This document shows positions 1 to 7,578 of a stretch of 16,232 nt of DNA, one piece after another (positions within the stretch are counted from its first letter, which is position 1; each line of letters begins with the position of its first letter). The position numbers and the translations under genes are program-made. The notes beneath the pieces were generated by a model that searched no databases, was not told the origin of the DNA, and worked only from the letters and a program-made list of their open reading frames with translations. Source of the DNA: Alphaproteobacteria bacterium (GTDB taxonomy: Bacteria > Pseudomonadota > Alphaproteobacteria > JAEULC01); NCBI GenBank assembly GCA_020851015.1, contig JADZDN010000325.1, forward strand, positions 1 to 16,232. Reading direction: 5' to 3'.

Positions 1-1020
1 CCAGTGCGAGGTGTGCAGGTAGGACATGGTGCGCTTCCACGCCCCGAAATAGATGTCGTCGAGCGACTTCTGCATTTCGGTGGCGATGTAGAGCGCCCTG
101 CGCACCTTGGGATCCTTGAACTGCGGCTTGCCGCAATTGAAGTAGATGAACTGGACCCAGGGCTGCGGAACCGAGAAGAAATCGCGGTCGGCGATCTTCT
201 TCGCCTCTTCGAACCGGTCGTAGGGCACGCCGGTCAGCCCCCTATAGTCGACCTCGCCGGTGCGCGCCTGGCTGTACAGCACGAGCTGGTCGGGCACGAA
301 CTTGTGGATCACCGTGCCGATCTTGGCTGGCCCGCGGTGGTAGTTCGGGTTCCGCTCGTAGACCATGTGGCTGCCGGCGACCCGGGTCTTGAGCGTGTAG
401 GGTCCGGTGCCGACCGGCTGGCTGTTGTAGCCCGAGGTGTTGATATCCGCTTCCTTCGACAGCAGGTGATGCGGCACGATGTGCATGTTCTGCCAGGCCC
501 ACAGGAACGGCACGAAGGGCCGCGAGAGCTGGATCTCGACGCTGTAGTCGTCGACCACCTTGAACTTGTCGATCAGGTCGAAGCCCGAGCGCGAGCGGAT
601 CGCGACCTTGGGGTTGATGATCGCCTGGTACGTGAACTCGACGTCCTTGGCCGTGAAGGGCGCGCCGTCGCTCCATTTGACGCCGCGCTTCAGGCTGATC
701 TTCCAGGTCTTCCCGTCGGCCGAGATGCTGCCGTCCTCGCGCGAGGGGATGGCGGTCGCGAGGTTGGGGATGAACTTGCCTTCGTCGTTCATGTCCCACA
801 GCGCATCGAACATGCACGCCTCGGGCACGTTCTCGGTACCGGCATTGACGTACAGCAGCGGATTGAACTGCACCGGCTCCTGCGTCATGCCGATGATGAC
901 GCGGTCCTTGCTCTGCGCGGCCGCCTTGCCCGGCAGTATGGCGGGCGCCGCCAGCGCTGCGGCCAGCGCGCCCGCGCCCTTCATCGCGCCGCGACGCGTG
1001 ATTCTTGTCTTGGATACCAT
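1..1020 (-). CDS. Peptide/opine-type ABC transporter substrate-binding protein (SBP_bac_5 family), C-terminus cut by window edge
   Basis: Extracytoplasmic solute receptor that should deliver ligand to the permeases encoded just upstream. Reading 1020 down to 1 gives 340 codons without a stop, so the rest (family members are usually about 500-550 residues) lies beyond the window. The N-terminus carries a textbook Tat signal: T8-R9-R10-G-A-M13-K14, an Ala/Leu-rich segment (residues 15-29) and a likely AAA35|Q36 cleavage site. Mature family motifs follow: MTQEPVQFNPLL near 45, a WKISLKRGVKWSDGAPFTAKDV segment near 105-125 and QPVGTGPYTLK near 200-210. The ATG at 1020 was chosen over Met13 because only it includes the twin arginines and because AGGGAG (1029-1034) lies 8 bases upstream. 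It is the last gene of the importer operon, 68 bases after permease C. The family is clear; the ligand (dipeptide, opine, nickel complex or other) cannot be told. Confidence 0.93.
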   Translation of the reverse strand, partial: MVSKTRITRRGAMKGAGALAAALAAPAILPGKAAAQSKDRVIIGMTQEPVQFNPLLYVNAGTENVPEACMFDALWDMNDEGKFIPNLATAIPSREDGSISADGKTWKISLKRGVKWSDGAPFTAKDVEFTYQAIINPKVAIRSRSGFDLIDKFKVVDDYSVEIQLSRPFVPFLWAWQNMHIVPHHLLSKEADINTSGYNSQPVGTGPYTLKTRVAGSHMVYERNPNYHRGPAKIGTVIHKFVPDQLVLYSQARTGEVDYRGLTGVPYDRFEEAKKIADRDFFSVPQPWVQFIYFNCGKPQFKDPKVRRALYIATEMQKSLDDIYFGAWKRTMSYLHTSHW

Positions 1021-1028
1021 CGGCCCTG

Positions 1029-1034
1029 CTCCCT
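1029..1034 (-). promoter_or_regulatory. Ribosome binding site of the substrate-binding protein gene
   Basis: Reads AGGGAG on the minus strand, 8 bases before the ATG at 1018-1020. It supports the upstream start that keeps the Tat motif, rather than the internal Met13. Confidence 0.7.
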
Positions 1035-1044
1035 GGTGTCATCG

Positions 1045-1081
1045 GCCGGCGGGCGCGCCCCCCGCGAGCGCGCCGTCCGGC
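1045..1081 (-). promoter_or_regulatory. Intercistronic GC-rich hairpin between permease C and the binding-protein gene
   Basis: In the minus-strand transcript a 7-bp perfect stem (GGCGCGC at 1074-1068 with GCGCGCC at 1058-1052) closes a 9-base loop. It is extended below by a 5-bp stem (1081-1077 with 1049-1045) across a 2x2 internal mismatch. The structure begins 7 bases after the permease stop codon and ends about 10 bases before the binding-protein ribosome binding site. No U-tract follows, so it is not a normal intrinsic terminator. Elements at this place in ABC operons are known to stabilise or process the message so that the binding protein is made in excess; that role here is inference. 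Confidence 0.6.
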
Positions 1082-1088
1082 GACTCCC

Positions 1089-2000
1089 TCAATCCATCCG
1101 CAGGCGCGGGTCGAGCGCGTCGCGCAGCCCGTCGCCCAGGAAGTTGAAGCTCATGACGGTCAGCGTGATCATCGCGCCCGGCAGGATCGCGAGATACGGA
1201 ACCGTGTCGAAATAGCCCTGGGCGTTGGTCAGCATGTTGCCCCAGCTCGCCAGCGGCGGCTGGATGCCGTAGCCCAGGTACGAGATGTAGGATTCCATCA
1301 GCACCGCGGTCGCCACCTTCAGCGTAGCAGCGACCAGCACCGGGGCGATGGCGTTCGGCAGCAATTCCTTGAACATGATCCGCGCGCCGCTGGCGCCGAG
1401 CGCGCGCGCCGCCTGCACGAAATCCTGCTCCTTCAGGTAGAGGATCTCGCCGCGCACGATGCGCGCGACCTCCATCCACGAGGTGAGCCCGATGATCAGC
1501 GAGATCGAGATCAGGGTCGGCGGCACGAAGGCGGCGACGACCAGCAGCAGGAAGACCTGCGGGAAGCACAGCATGGTGTCGACGAAACGCATCAGCAGGT
1601 CGTCGACCCAGCGCCCGTAGTAGCCCGCGGCCAGGCCTACCACCAGGCCGCTCAGCACGGTGGTAAGCATCGCCACCACGCCCACCGCCAGCGAGACGCG
1701 CCCGCCATAGAGCAGCCGGCTCAGCGTGTCGCGGCCGAGCTCGTCGGTGCCGAGCAGGAAGCCCATGTCCTGGAACGGCGCGAGGAACCGGTGCTTGGTG
1801 TCGAGGAAGGTCGGATCGTGCGGTGCCACCATGTTGGCGAACAGCGCCGATGCGCAGAGCAGCACCACGACCACGGCGCCGACCACGGCCAGGCGGTGGC
1901 GCAGGAACCGGCGCAGTACCAAGCGCATGAAGCTTTCGTGCCGCGCCGCAACGACGGCCGCTTCGGGCATTTCCGCGATAACGTTCTGGGTCGATGACAT
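1089..2000 (-). CDS. ABC transporter permease, DppC/OppC type
   Basis: Inner-membrane channel subunit of the peptide-class importer, 303 residues, normal for the family. An N-terminal OppC-like segment holds TM1 (about 37-57). The family signature GTDELGRDTLSRLLYGGRVS lies at 84-103. Further membrane segments are at roughly 103-125, 138-158, 160-178, 217-240 and 268-289. The EAA loop that contacts the ATPases is at about 194-216 (QAARALGAS...ELLPN). The protein ends in the typical LGDGLRDALDPRLR. The ATG at 1998-2000 lies 14 bases after the permease B stop (TAG, 2015-2017). Its Shine-Dalgarno is weak, so translational coupling to permease B is likely. Confidence 0.95.
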   Translation of the reverse strand: MSSTQNVIAEMPEAAVVAARHESFMRLVLRRFLRHRLAVVGAVVVVLLCASALFANMVAPHDPTFLDTKHRFLAPFQDMGFLLGTDELGRDTLSRLLYGGRVSLAVGVVAMLTTVLSGLVVGLAAGYYGRWVDDLLMRFVDTMLCFPQVFLLLVVAAFVPPTLISISLIIGLTSWMEVARIVRGEILYLKEQDFVQAARALGASGARIMFKELLPNAIAPVLVAATLKVATAVLMESYISYLGYGIQPPLASWGNMLTNAQGYFDTVPYLAILPGAMITLTVMSFNFLGDGLRDALDPRLRMD

Positions 2001-2014
2001 CGCCGCACCAACCG

Positions 2015-2968
2015 CTAGGCCAGGCGGATGCGGGGATCGATCAACGCGACGGCCACGTCGGCGATGAGGTTGCTGAAGATAACGAAGAAGGCGGTGAACA
2101 TCATCATCCCCATGAGGACAGGATACTCCTTCATCGTCAGCGCGTCGACAAACAGGCGACCCATGCCCGGCCAGCCGAAGATCGTCTCGGTCACCAGCGC
2201 GCCGGAGAACAGGAACGGAAGCTGCACGCCCAGGAGCGCGATCAGCGGCTTCACGGCGTTGGGAAAGGCGTGGCGGAACAGAATCGCCGGCGCGCGCAAG
2301 CCCTTGGCGCGCGCGGTGCGGATGTAGTCCTGGTGGATGACCTCGAGGAAGCTCGAGCGCGTGTAGCGGCTCCAGGTGGCGACGATCACCAGCGCCAGCA
2401 CCATGGTCGGCAGGACAAGATGTCGCAGCAGGTCAAGGACCTCGCCCTCGGCGCCCAGCTCGTACATGCCGCCGGACGGCAGCCAGCGCAGCTGCAGCGC
2501 GAAGACGTAGATCGCCATCAACCCGAACCAGAAGGTCGGGAAGGACAGCGCGAACATGGCGCCCGTCGTCGCCAGGTAGTCGAACACGGAATAGCGCCGG
2601 ATCGCGCCGAGAATGCCGACGAACATGCCGACGACGATCGCGATCGACAGCGCCGATCCCATCAGCAGCAGCGTCGCCGGCACGCGCTCGAGGATGACGA
2701 CCAGCACCGGCCGCCCGCCGAAGAACGTGTAGCCCCAGGACCCGGTGAACATCCCCAGCGCCCACTTGAAATACTGGACGTAGACCGGCTGGTCGAGACC
2801 GAAAACCACCTTGATCCGCTCGATGTCCTGCGCGGTGATGGTCGGGTTGAGGGTGTAGACCGCAAGCGGCCCGCCGGGCGCGAGGTGCATCAGGCCAAAG
2901 CCGATGATCGACACGCCGATCATCAGCGGCACGGCCTGGAGGATTCGCCGCAGCACGTAGTTGAGCAT
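2015..2968 (-). CDS. ABC transporter permease, DppB/OppB type
   Basis: Second channel subunit, 317 residues, full length. TM1 is at about 10-30 (RRILQAVPLMIGVSIIGF), followed by a periplasmic loop with APGGPLAVY and FGLDQPVYVQYFKW, typical of the family. Later membrane segments are at roughly 98-122, 133-158, 184-200, 241-265 and 285-310. The EAA loop is at 214-238 (DYIRTARAKGL...HAFPNA), followed by the conserved ETIFGWPGMGRLFVDA at 261-276. It ends in ALIDPRIRLA. A GGGGGA ribosome binding site stands 7 bases before the ATG at 2966-2968. It lies 24 bases after the ATPase F gene and 14 before permease C, and pairs with permease C as a heterodimer. Confidence 0.95.
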   Translation of the reverse strand: MLNYVLRRILQAVPLMIGVSIIGFGLMHLAPGGPLAVYTLNPTITAQDIERIKVVFGLDQPVYVQYFKWALGMFTGSWGYTFFGGRPVLVVILERVPATLLLMGSALSIAIVVGMFVGILGAIRRYSVFDYLATTGAMFALSFPTFWFGLMAIYVFALQLRWLPSGGMYELGAEGEVLDLLRHLVLPTMVLALVIVATWSRYTRSSFLEVIHQDYIRTARAKGLRAPAILFRHAFPNAVKPLIALLGVQLPFLFSGALVTETIFGWPGMGRLFVDALTMKEYPVLMGMMMFTAFFVIFSNLIADVAVALIDPRIRLA

Positions 2969-2992
2969 CGCCCGGTCCCCCTTCCCGCCGCG

Positions 2993-3953
<961 letters not shown>

Positions 3954-3961
<8 letters not shown>

Positions 3962-4940
3962 CGTGGGCCTTCCAGCAGCTCACCACGGGGTCCGGTGCGG
4001 CCGCCGCAGGCATCGGCCGCTCCTGCCGGCAATGCGCGTCCGCACGGGGACAACGCGGGGCGAAGGCGCAACCCGGCGGCAGGCGCGTGAGGTCCGGCAC
4101 GCCGCCGGGAATCTCGGCCAGCATGTCCAGGCGCTGGCGATGGATGCGCGGGATCGAGCGCAGCAGGCCCTGGGTGTAGGGGTGGCGCGGCGCGCCGAAG
4201 ATGGTGGCGACCGGCGCGGCCTCGACGATCCGGCCGGCATACATCACCGCCACGCGGTGCGCGGTTTCCGCGATCACCGCCAGGTCATGCGTGATCAGCA
4301 GGATGCTGGTGTCGAATTTCTCCTGCAGCCCCACCATCAGGTCCAGGATCTGGGCCTGGATGGTGACATCGAGCGCGGTCGTCGGTTCGTCCGCCACCAG
4401 GATCTTCGGCTCGCAGGACAGCGCCAGCGCGATCATGACCCGCTGGCGCATGCCCCCCGAAAGCTGGTGCGGGTAGCCGTCGATGTTGCGTTCGGGCGAC
4501 GGGATGCCGACCAGGGTCAGGAGTTCCAGCGTCCGCGCCCGCGCCTCGCGCCGCGGAATGCCGTAGTGTCGCATCAACGCTTCGTCGATCTGGTAGCCGA
4601 CCGTCATCACCGGGTTGAGCGAGGTCATCGGCTCCTGGAAGATCATGGCGATCGAGCGTCCGCGCACGTCGCTGATCTCCGCTTCCGACAGCCGCAGCAG
4701 ATCGCGCCCCTCGAACAGGACGTGGCCCGCGCTGATCTCGGCGGGCGGCGTCTCCAGCAAGCGCAGCAGGGCCAGCGACGACACGGTCTTGCCGCTGCCG
4801 CTCTCGCCGACGACCCCCAGGGTCTCGCGGCGGTCCAGCGTGAAGCCGATGCCGTCGACGGCAGGCAGGATTCCGGTCGGGAGCCTGAATTGGACTTTCA
4901 GGTCTTCCACTTGCAGCAGCGGCCGATGGTCGACGGCCAT
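3954..4940 (-). CDS. ABC transporter ATP-binding protein, DppD/OppD type
   Basis: First gene of the importer operon, a 328-residue ATPase. Walker A is GESGSGKT at 45-52, the Q-loop Gln is Q102, the signature LSGGM at 160-164, Walker B ILVADE at 180-185 and the switch His is H218 (ITHDL). The C-terminal extension has four cysteines (C291, C297, C304, C322) in the same spacing pattern as its partner. I place the start at the ATG 4938-4940, which has GGGGGA 10 bases upstream. An in-frame TTG at 4983-4985 would add 15 residues, but it sits almost on the predicted transcription start of the promoter at 4989-5016 and the extra residues look unlike the family. The coding region overlaps the next ATPase gene by 8 bases. 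Confidence 0.94.
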
Positions 4941-4950
4941 GCCCGACGGT

Positions 4951-4956
4951 TCCCCC
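4951..4956 (-). promoter_or_regulatory. Ribosome binding site that supports the 4940 start of the first ATPase gene
   Basis: GGGGGA on the minus strand, 10 bases before the ATG at 4938-4940. Spacing is slightly long but acceptable. No comparable site stands before the alternative TTG at 4985. Confidence 0.5.
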
Positions 4957-4988
4957 ACGAAAGGCACCGATTCCAGCGCTCGCAAAGG

Positions 4989-5016
4989 ATCGTAACATCG
5001 GGGAGGCGATGGTCAA
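4989..5016 (-). promoter_or_regulatory. Predicted sigma-70-type promoter of the ABC importer operon
   Basis: On the minus strand, TTGACC (5016-5011, five of six consensus bases) is followed after 16 bases by TACGAT (4994-4989, four of six). Transcription would begin near 4982, giving a leader of about 40 bases before the ATG at 4940. Spacing and position fit well. No experimental support is visible. Confidence 0.55.
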
Positions 5017-5221
5017 GCATGGCCGGCCTTTTCCTGCGCGTCATACCCAAAAATACCCTTGATCCTTCGTTCGCCCGATTGCAGAAAAAGCGATCGGCAA
5101 GTGTCCGGCGGCAGGCGGTCGGCGGACAAGGACCTTTTGGGCATACCACCCGATCCTGCCGTCGAGATGAAAAGCCACCCGGCCCAATCTCGATGCCGGG
5201 ATCAACGCGGAGTAGCGCCGG
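5017..5221. promoter_or_regulatory. Divergent intergenic control region with several inverted repeats
   Basis: This roughly 200-base stretch separates the leftward importer operon from the rightward oxidoreductase gene and has no credible coding capacity. It holds an imperfect 24-base inverted repeat (5042-5065 against 5124-5147, including the perfect arms CCCAAAA/TTTTGGG), a 6-base pair TGTCCG/CGGACA (5102-5107, 5123-5128) and a 7-base pair TCGAGAT/ATCTCGA (5162-5168, 5187-5193). I could not find a convincing -35/-10 pair for the rightward gene. The dyads are candidate operator or leader structures shared by the two divergent units. Confidence 0.5.
5208..5212 (+). promoter_or_regulatory. Ribosome binding site of the FAD oxidoreductase gene
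   Basis: CGGAG, 9 bases before the ATG at 5222. It supports that start. Confidence 0.55.
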
Positions 5222-6520
5222 ATGCGCGGCAACCTGTTCACCGATGACTTCAAGCTGACGCCGTACTGGTGGGACGATGTACCACGTCCGGCCCTGCCCG
5301 TGGCCGAGGTGCCCGCAAAGGCGGACGTGGTGGTCATCGGCTCGGGCTATACCGGGCTGGGGGCGGCGCTGCAAACCGCGCGCGGCGGACGCGACACGCT
5401 GGTTCTCGACGCTGAAGACGCCGGCTGGGGCTGCAGCACGCGCAACGGCGGACAGATTTCCACCAGCATCAAGCCGAGCTATGCCGACCTCGCCAAGCGG
5501 CACGGGCCCGAGACCGCGTTTCGCATCATCAGGGAAGGCCAGAACTCGCTGGCCTGGACGGCGGACTTCGTCGCCCGCGAGAAGATCGAGTGCGACTTCC
5601 GCATCGCCGGACGCTTCCATGCCGCGCATAGGCCCAGCGAGTACGAAGCCCTGGCCCGCCGCCTGGAGTCGCAGCCGAAAGGGCTGGAGGTCGAGGCGCA
5701 CCTGGTCCCGCGCGCCGAGCAGCGAAGCGAGCTGGGCACCGACGCGTATTTCGGCGCCGCCGTTTTCACCCGGCATGCCGCGGTCAATCCCGCCCGGTTC
5801 CACCAGGGCATGCTGGACCGCGCGCGGAGCGCCGGCGCGCGCGTCGTCGCGCATTGCCCCGCCAGCGCGATCCATCGCGACGGCGCCGGGTTTCGCGTCG
5901 AGACGCCGCGCGGCACGGTCGCCGCCCGCAACGTGGTGGTGGCGACCAACGGCTACACCAGCCGCCTGACGCCCTGGCTGCAACGCCGCGTCATTCCGAT
6001 CGGCAGCTACGTGATCGCGACCGAGGAAATCCCGCCCGAGACCATGGTGCGGTTGATGCCCAAGGACCGCATCGTCAGCGACACGCGCAAGGTGGTCTAC
6101 TATTACCGCGCCTCGCCCGACCGGCGGCGCATCGTGTTCGGCGGGCGCGTGTCGTTCAGCGAGACCGACCCGCGCAAGAGCGGCCCCCTGCTCCACGCCG
6201 AAATGGTCCACATCTTTCCCGAGCTGGCATCGACCCGGATCAGCCATTCCTGGTGCGGCTTCGTCGCCTATACCTTCGACGAGCTGATGCACGCCGGCGA
6301 GCACGAGGGCATCCACTACGCGATGGGCTATTGCGGCTCCGGCGCCGGCATGGCGGGGTATCTGGGCACGCGCATCGGCCAGCAGGTCCTTGGGCTGAAG
6401 GAAGGCCGCACGGCTTTCGACGGGCTCCGCTTTGAGACGCGCCCGCTCTATAGCGGCAACCCGTGGTTTCTCGCGCCCTCGGTCATGTATTACCGATGGC
6501 AGGACCGTCGGGCGCGTTAA
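5222..6520 (+). CDS. FAD-dependent oxidoreductase of the DAO family (amine/amino-acid oxidase type, PuuB-like)
   Basis: A flavoenzyme of 432 residues, expected to oxidise a C-N bond in an amino acid, N-substituted amino acid or polyamine derivative in the cytoplasm. The N-terminus has the [10 protein letters not shown] element common in gamma-glutamylputrescine-oxidase-like proteins. A Rossmann dinucleotide motif follows, [15 protein letters not shown], with G40-S-G42-Y-T-G45, and an acidic residue at the end of beta-2 (VLDAED, near 62-66). [11 protein letters not shown] at 70-80 is the usual flavin-contact segment. The C-terminal FAD segment is [18 protein letters not shown] near 367-384. 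Length is normal and no signal peptide is visible. It is transcribed away from the importer operon and lies upstream of the lyase operon, which suggests that it oxidises the imported compound. The substrate is unknown; PuuB, sarcosine-oxidase-like and D-amino-acid dehydrogenase-like roles all remain possible. Confidence 0.9.
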   Translation: MRGNLFTDDFKLTPYWWDDVPRPALPVAEVPAKADVVVIGSGYTGLGAALQTARGGRDTLVLDAEDAGWGCSTRNGGQISTSIKPSYADLAKRHGPETAFRIIREGQNSLAWTADFVAREKIECDFRIAGRFHAAHRPSEYEALARRLESQPKGLEVEAHLVPRAEQRSELGTDAYFGAAVFTRHAAVNPARFHQGMLDRARSAGARVVAHCPASAIHRDGAGFRVETPRGTVAARNVVVATNGYTSRLTPWLQRRVIPIGSYVIATEEIPPETMVRLMPKDRIVSDTRKVVYYYRASPDRRRIVFGGRVSFSETDPRKSGPLLHAEMVHIFPELASTRISHSWCGFVAYTFDELMHAGEHEGIHYAMGYCGSGAGMAGYLGTRIGQQVLGLKEGRTAFDGLRFETRPLYSGNPWFLAPSVMYYRWQDRRAR

Positions 6521-6550
6521 ACGCCGGGTTGCCCTGGTATTTGCGTTCGC

Positions 6551-6579
6551 TTGACCAAACGGATTGTATATTGTATAAA
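6551..6579 (+). promoter_or_regulatory. Strong predicted sigma-70 promoter of the lyase-hydrolase-gntR operon
   Basis: TTGACC (6551-6556) is separated by exactly 17 bases from TATAAA (6574-6579), each matching five of six consensus bases. Transcription would start near 6586, leaving a leader of about 47 bases. The spacer and -10 lie in an AT-rich island in otherwise GC-rich DNA. Confidence 0.7.
6563..6576 (+). promoter_or_regulatory. Tandem ATTGTAT repeat overlapping the promoter spacer and -10, candidate GntR operator
   Basis: Two head-to-tail copies of ATTGTAT fill the promoter spacer and run into the -10 box. FCD-group GntR regulators often bind short sites built on TTGTA/TACAA half-sites, and such a regulator is encoded at the end of this operon. 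Binding here would block RNA polymerase. The half-sites are in direct rather than inverted order, so the assignment is only a hypothesis. Confidence 0.4.
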
Positions 6580-6620
6580 ATCGCCGGTCGTTACGTTATT
6601 TCAAACGGTTGATGGTTCAA

Positions 6621-6627
6621 AGAGGTG
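6621..6627 (+). promoter_or_regulatory. Ribosome binding site deciding the start of the DHDPS-family gene
   Basis: AGAGGTG ends 5 bases before the ATG at 6633. This favours 6633 over the in-frame TTG at 6609 and ATG at 6612, both of which lie upstream of the site. Confidence 0.7.
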
Positions 6628-6632
6628 ATGCG

Positions 6633-7562
6633 ATGACCAAGAAGAGCGCGTGGCAGGGTATTTTTCCGGCCGTCACGACGAAGTTCACTTCGGACGACCG
6701 GCTGGATATCGCCGAGATGGAGCGCTGCTACGCGCTGCAGGTCGACGCGGGCATCCACGGCCTCATCACCTGCGGCTCGCTCGGCGAGGCATCGACCCTC
6801 GATCCCGAGGAGAAGATCGAGGTCCTGAAGACCGCGATCCGCGTTGCCAAGGGCCGCATGCCGGTGCTGCAGACGGTTTCCAGCGGCTCGACGCGCAACG
6901 CCCAGAAGGCGGCCGAGGCGGCCGCCAAGGCCGGCGCCGCTGGTCTGATGGTCCTGCCCGGCCTGCCCTACAAGTCCGAGCCGCACGAGACGATCGCGCA
7001 TTTCCGCGCGGTCGCGAAGGCCGGTGGCCTGCCGGTGATGATCTACAACAACCCTGTCGCGTACGGCGTCGACATCAAGCCCGCCATGCTGGCCGAGCTG
7101 GCGGCCGATCCGCTGTTCGTGGCCGTGAAGGAATCCTCCGACGACATCCGCCGCGTGACCCAGATCATCAACCTGATGGGCGACAAGCTGCAGATCTTCA
7201 CCGGCGTCGACAACCTGGCGCTGGAAAGCCTGGCCATGGGTGCCGTGGGCTGGGTGGCCGGGCTGGTCTGCGCCTTCCCCCAGGAAACGGTCGCGATCTG
7301 GAACCTAGCGCGGGCGGGGCGCATGGACGAGGCGCTGGCGATCTACCGCTGGTTCCAGCCCTTGCTCGACCTCGACGTTTCGGCGCGGCTGGTGCAGAAC
7401 ATCAAACTGGTCGAGGCGATCGCGATCGACACCAACGACCGCTGCCGCGCCCCGCGCATGGCCCTGATGGGCGCCGAGCGGGCGCGGATCGAGAAGATCG
7501 TGCGCGACGCCATGGCCAAGCGGCCGAAGCTGGAGACGCCCAAGCGCGCCAAGTCGGCCTAG
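6633..7562 (+). CDS. Dihydrodipicolinate synthase / N-acetylneuraminate lyase superfamily protein (catabolic aldolase or dehydratase)
   Basis: A class I Schiff-base TIM-barrel enzyme of 309 residues, usual for the family. Visible active-site features are the pyruvate-carboxylate loop G48-S49-L50-G51-E52, the catalytic tyrosine Y138 in MIYNNP and the Schiff-base lysine K166 in VAVKES; the later glycine-rich GAVGWVAG strand lies at 203-210. True DapA has a GTTGE loop and an arginine a few residues after the YN.P motif for aspartate semialdehyde; here the loop is GSLGE and the following residues are VAYGVDIKP without Arg. A role in lysine biosynthesis is therefore unlikely and a breakdown role is favoured, for example a dehydratase/deaminase of a 2-oxo or pyrroline-carboxylate intermediate. 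It is the first gene of a three-gene operon, 16 bases before the hydrolase. The C-terminal tail is basic and probably disordered. Confidence 0.9.
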   Translation: MTKKSAWQGIFPAVTTKFTSDDRLDIAEMERCYALQVDAGIHGLITCGSLGEASTLDPEEKIEVLKTAIRVAKGRMPVLQTVSSGSTRNAQKAAEAAAKAGAAGLMVLPGLPYKSEPHETIAHFRAVAKAGGLPVMIYNNPVAYGVDIKPAMLAELAADPLFVAVKESSDDIRRVTQIINLMGDKLQIFTGVDNLALESLAMGAVGWVAGLVCAFPQETVAIWNLARAGRMDEALAIYRWFQPLLDLDVSARLVQNIKLVEAIAIDTNDRCRAPRMALMGAERARIEKIVRDAMAKRPKLETPKRAKSA

Positions 7563-7578
7563 AAGCAGCGGCGGCTCG

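Noticed and set aside
5059..5087. TTGATC as a -35 box for the FAD oxidoreductase gene
   Set aside because: At 17 bases downstream the sequence is CAGAAA, a poor -10, and no better partner was found.
5041..5337. Small frames in the divergent intergenic region (98 codons minus, 62 codons plus)
   Set aside because: They have no ribosome binding site or conserved character. They overlap the predicted control elements or the oxidoreductase gene.
4898..6316. A 472-codon minus-strand open frame opposite the FAD oxidoreductase gene
   Set aside because: Low-complexity composition with no motifs, and the opposite strand encodes a clear full-length flavoenzyme.
6633..7562. Naming this gene dapA for lysine biosynthesis
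   Set aside because: The substrate-binding arginine and the GTTGE loop are not conserved, and its neighbours are catabolic.
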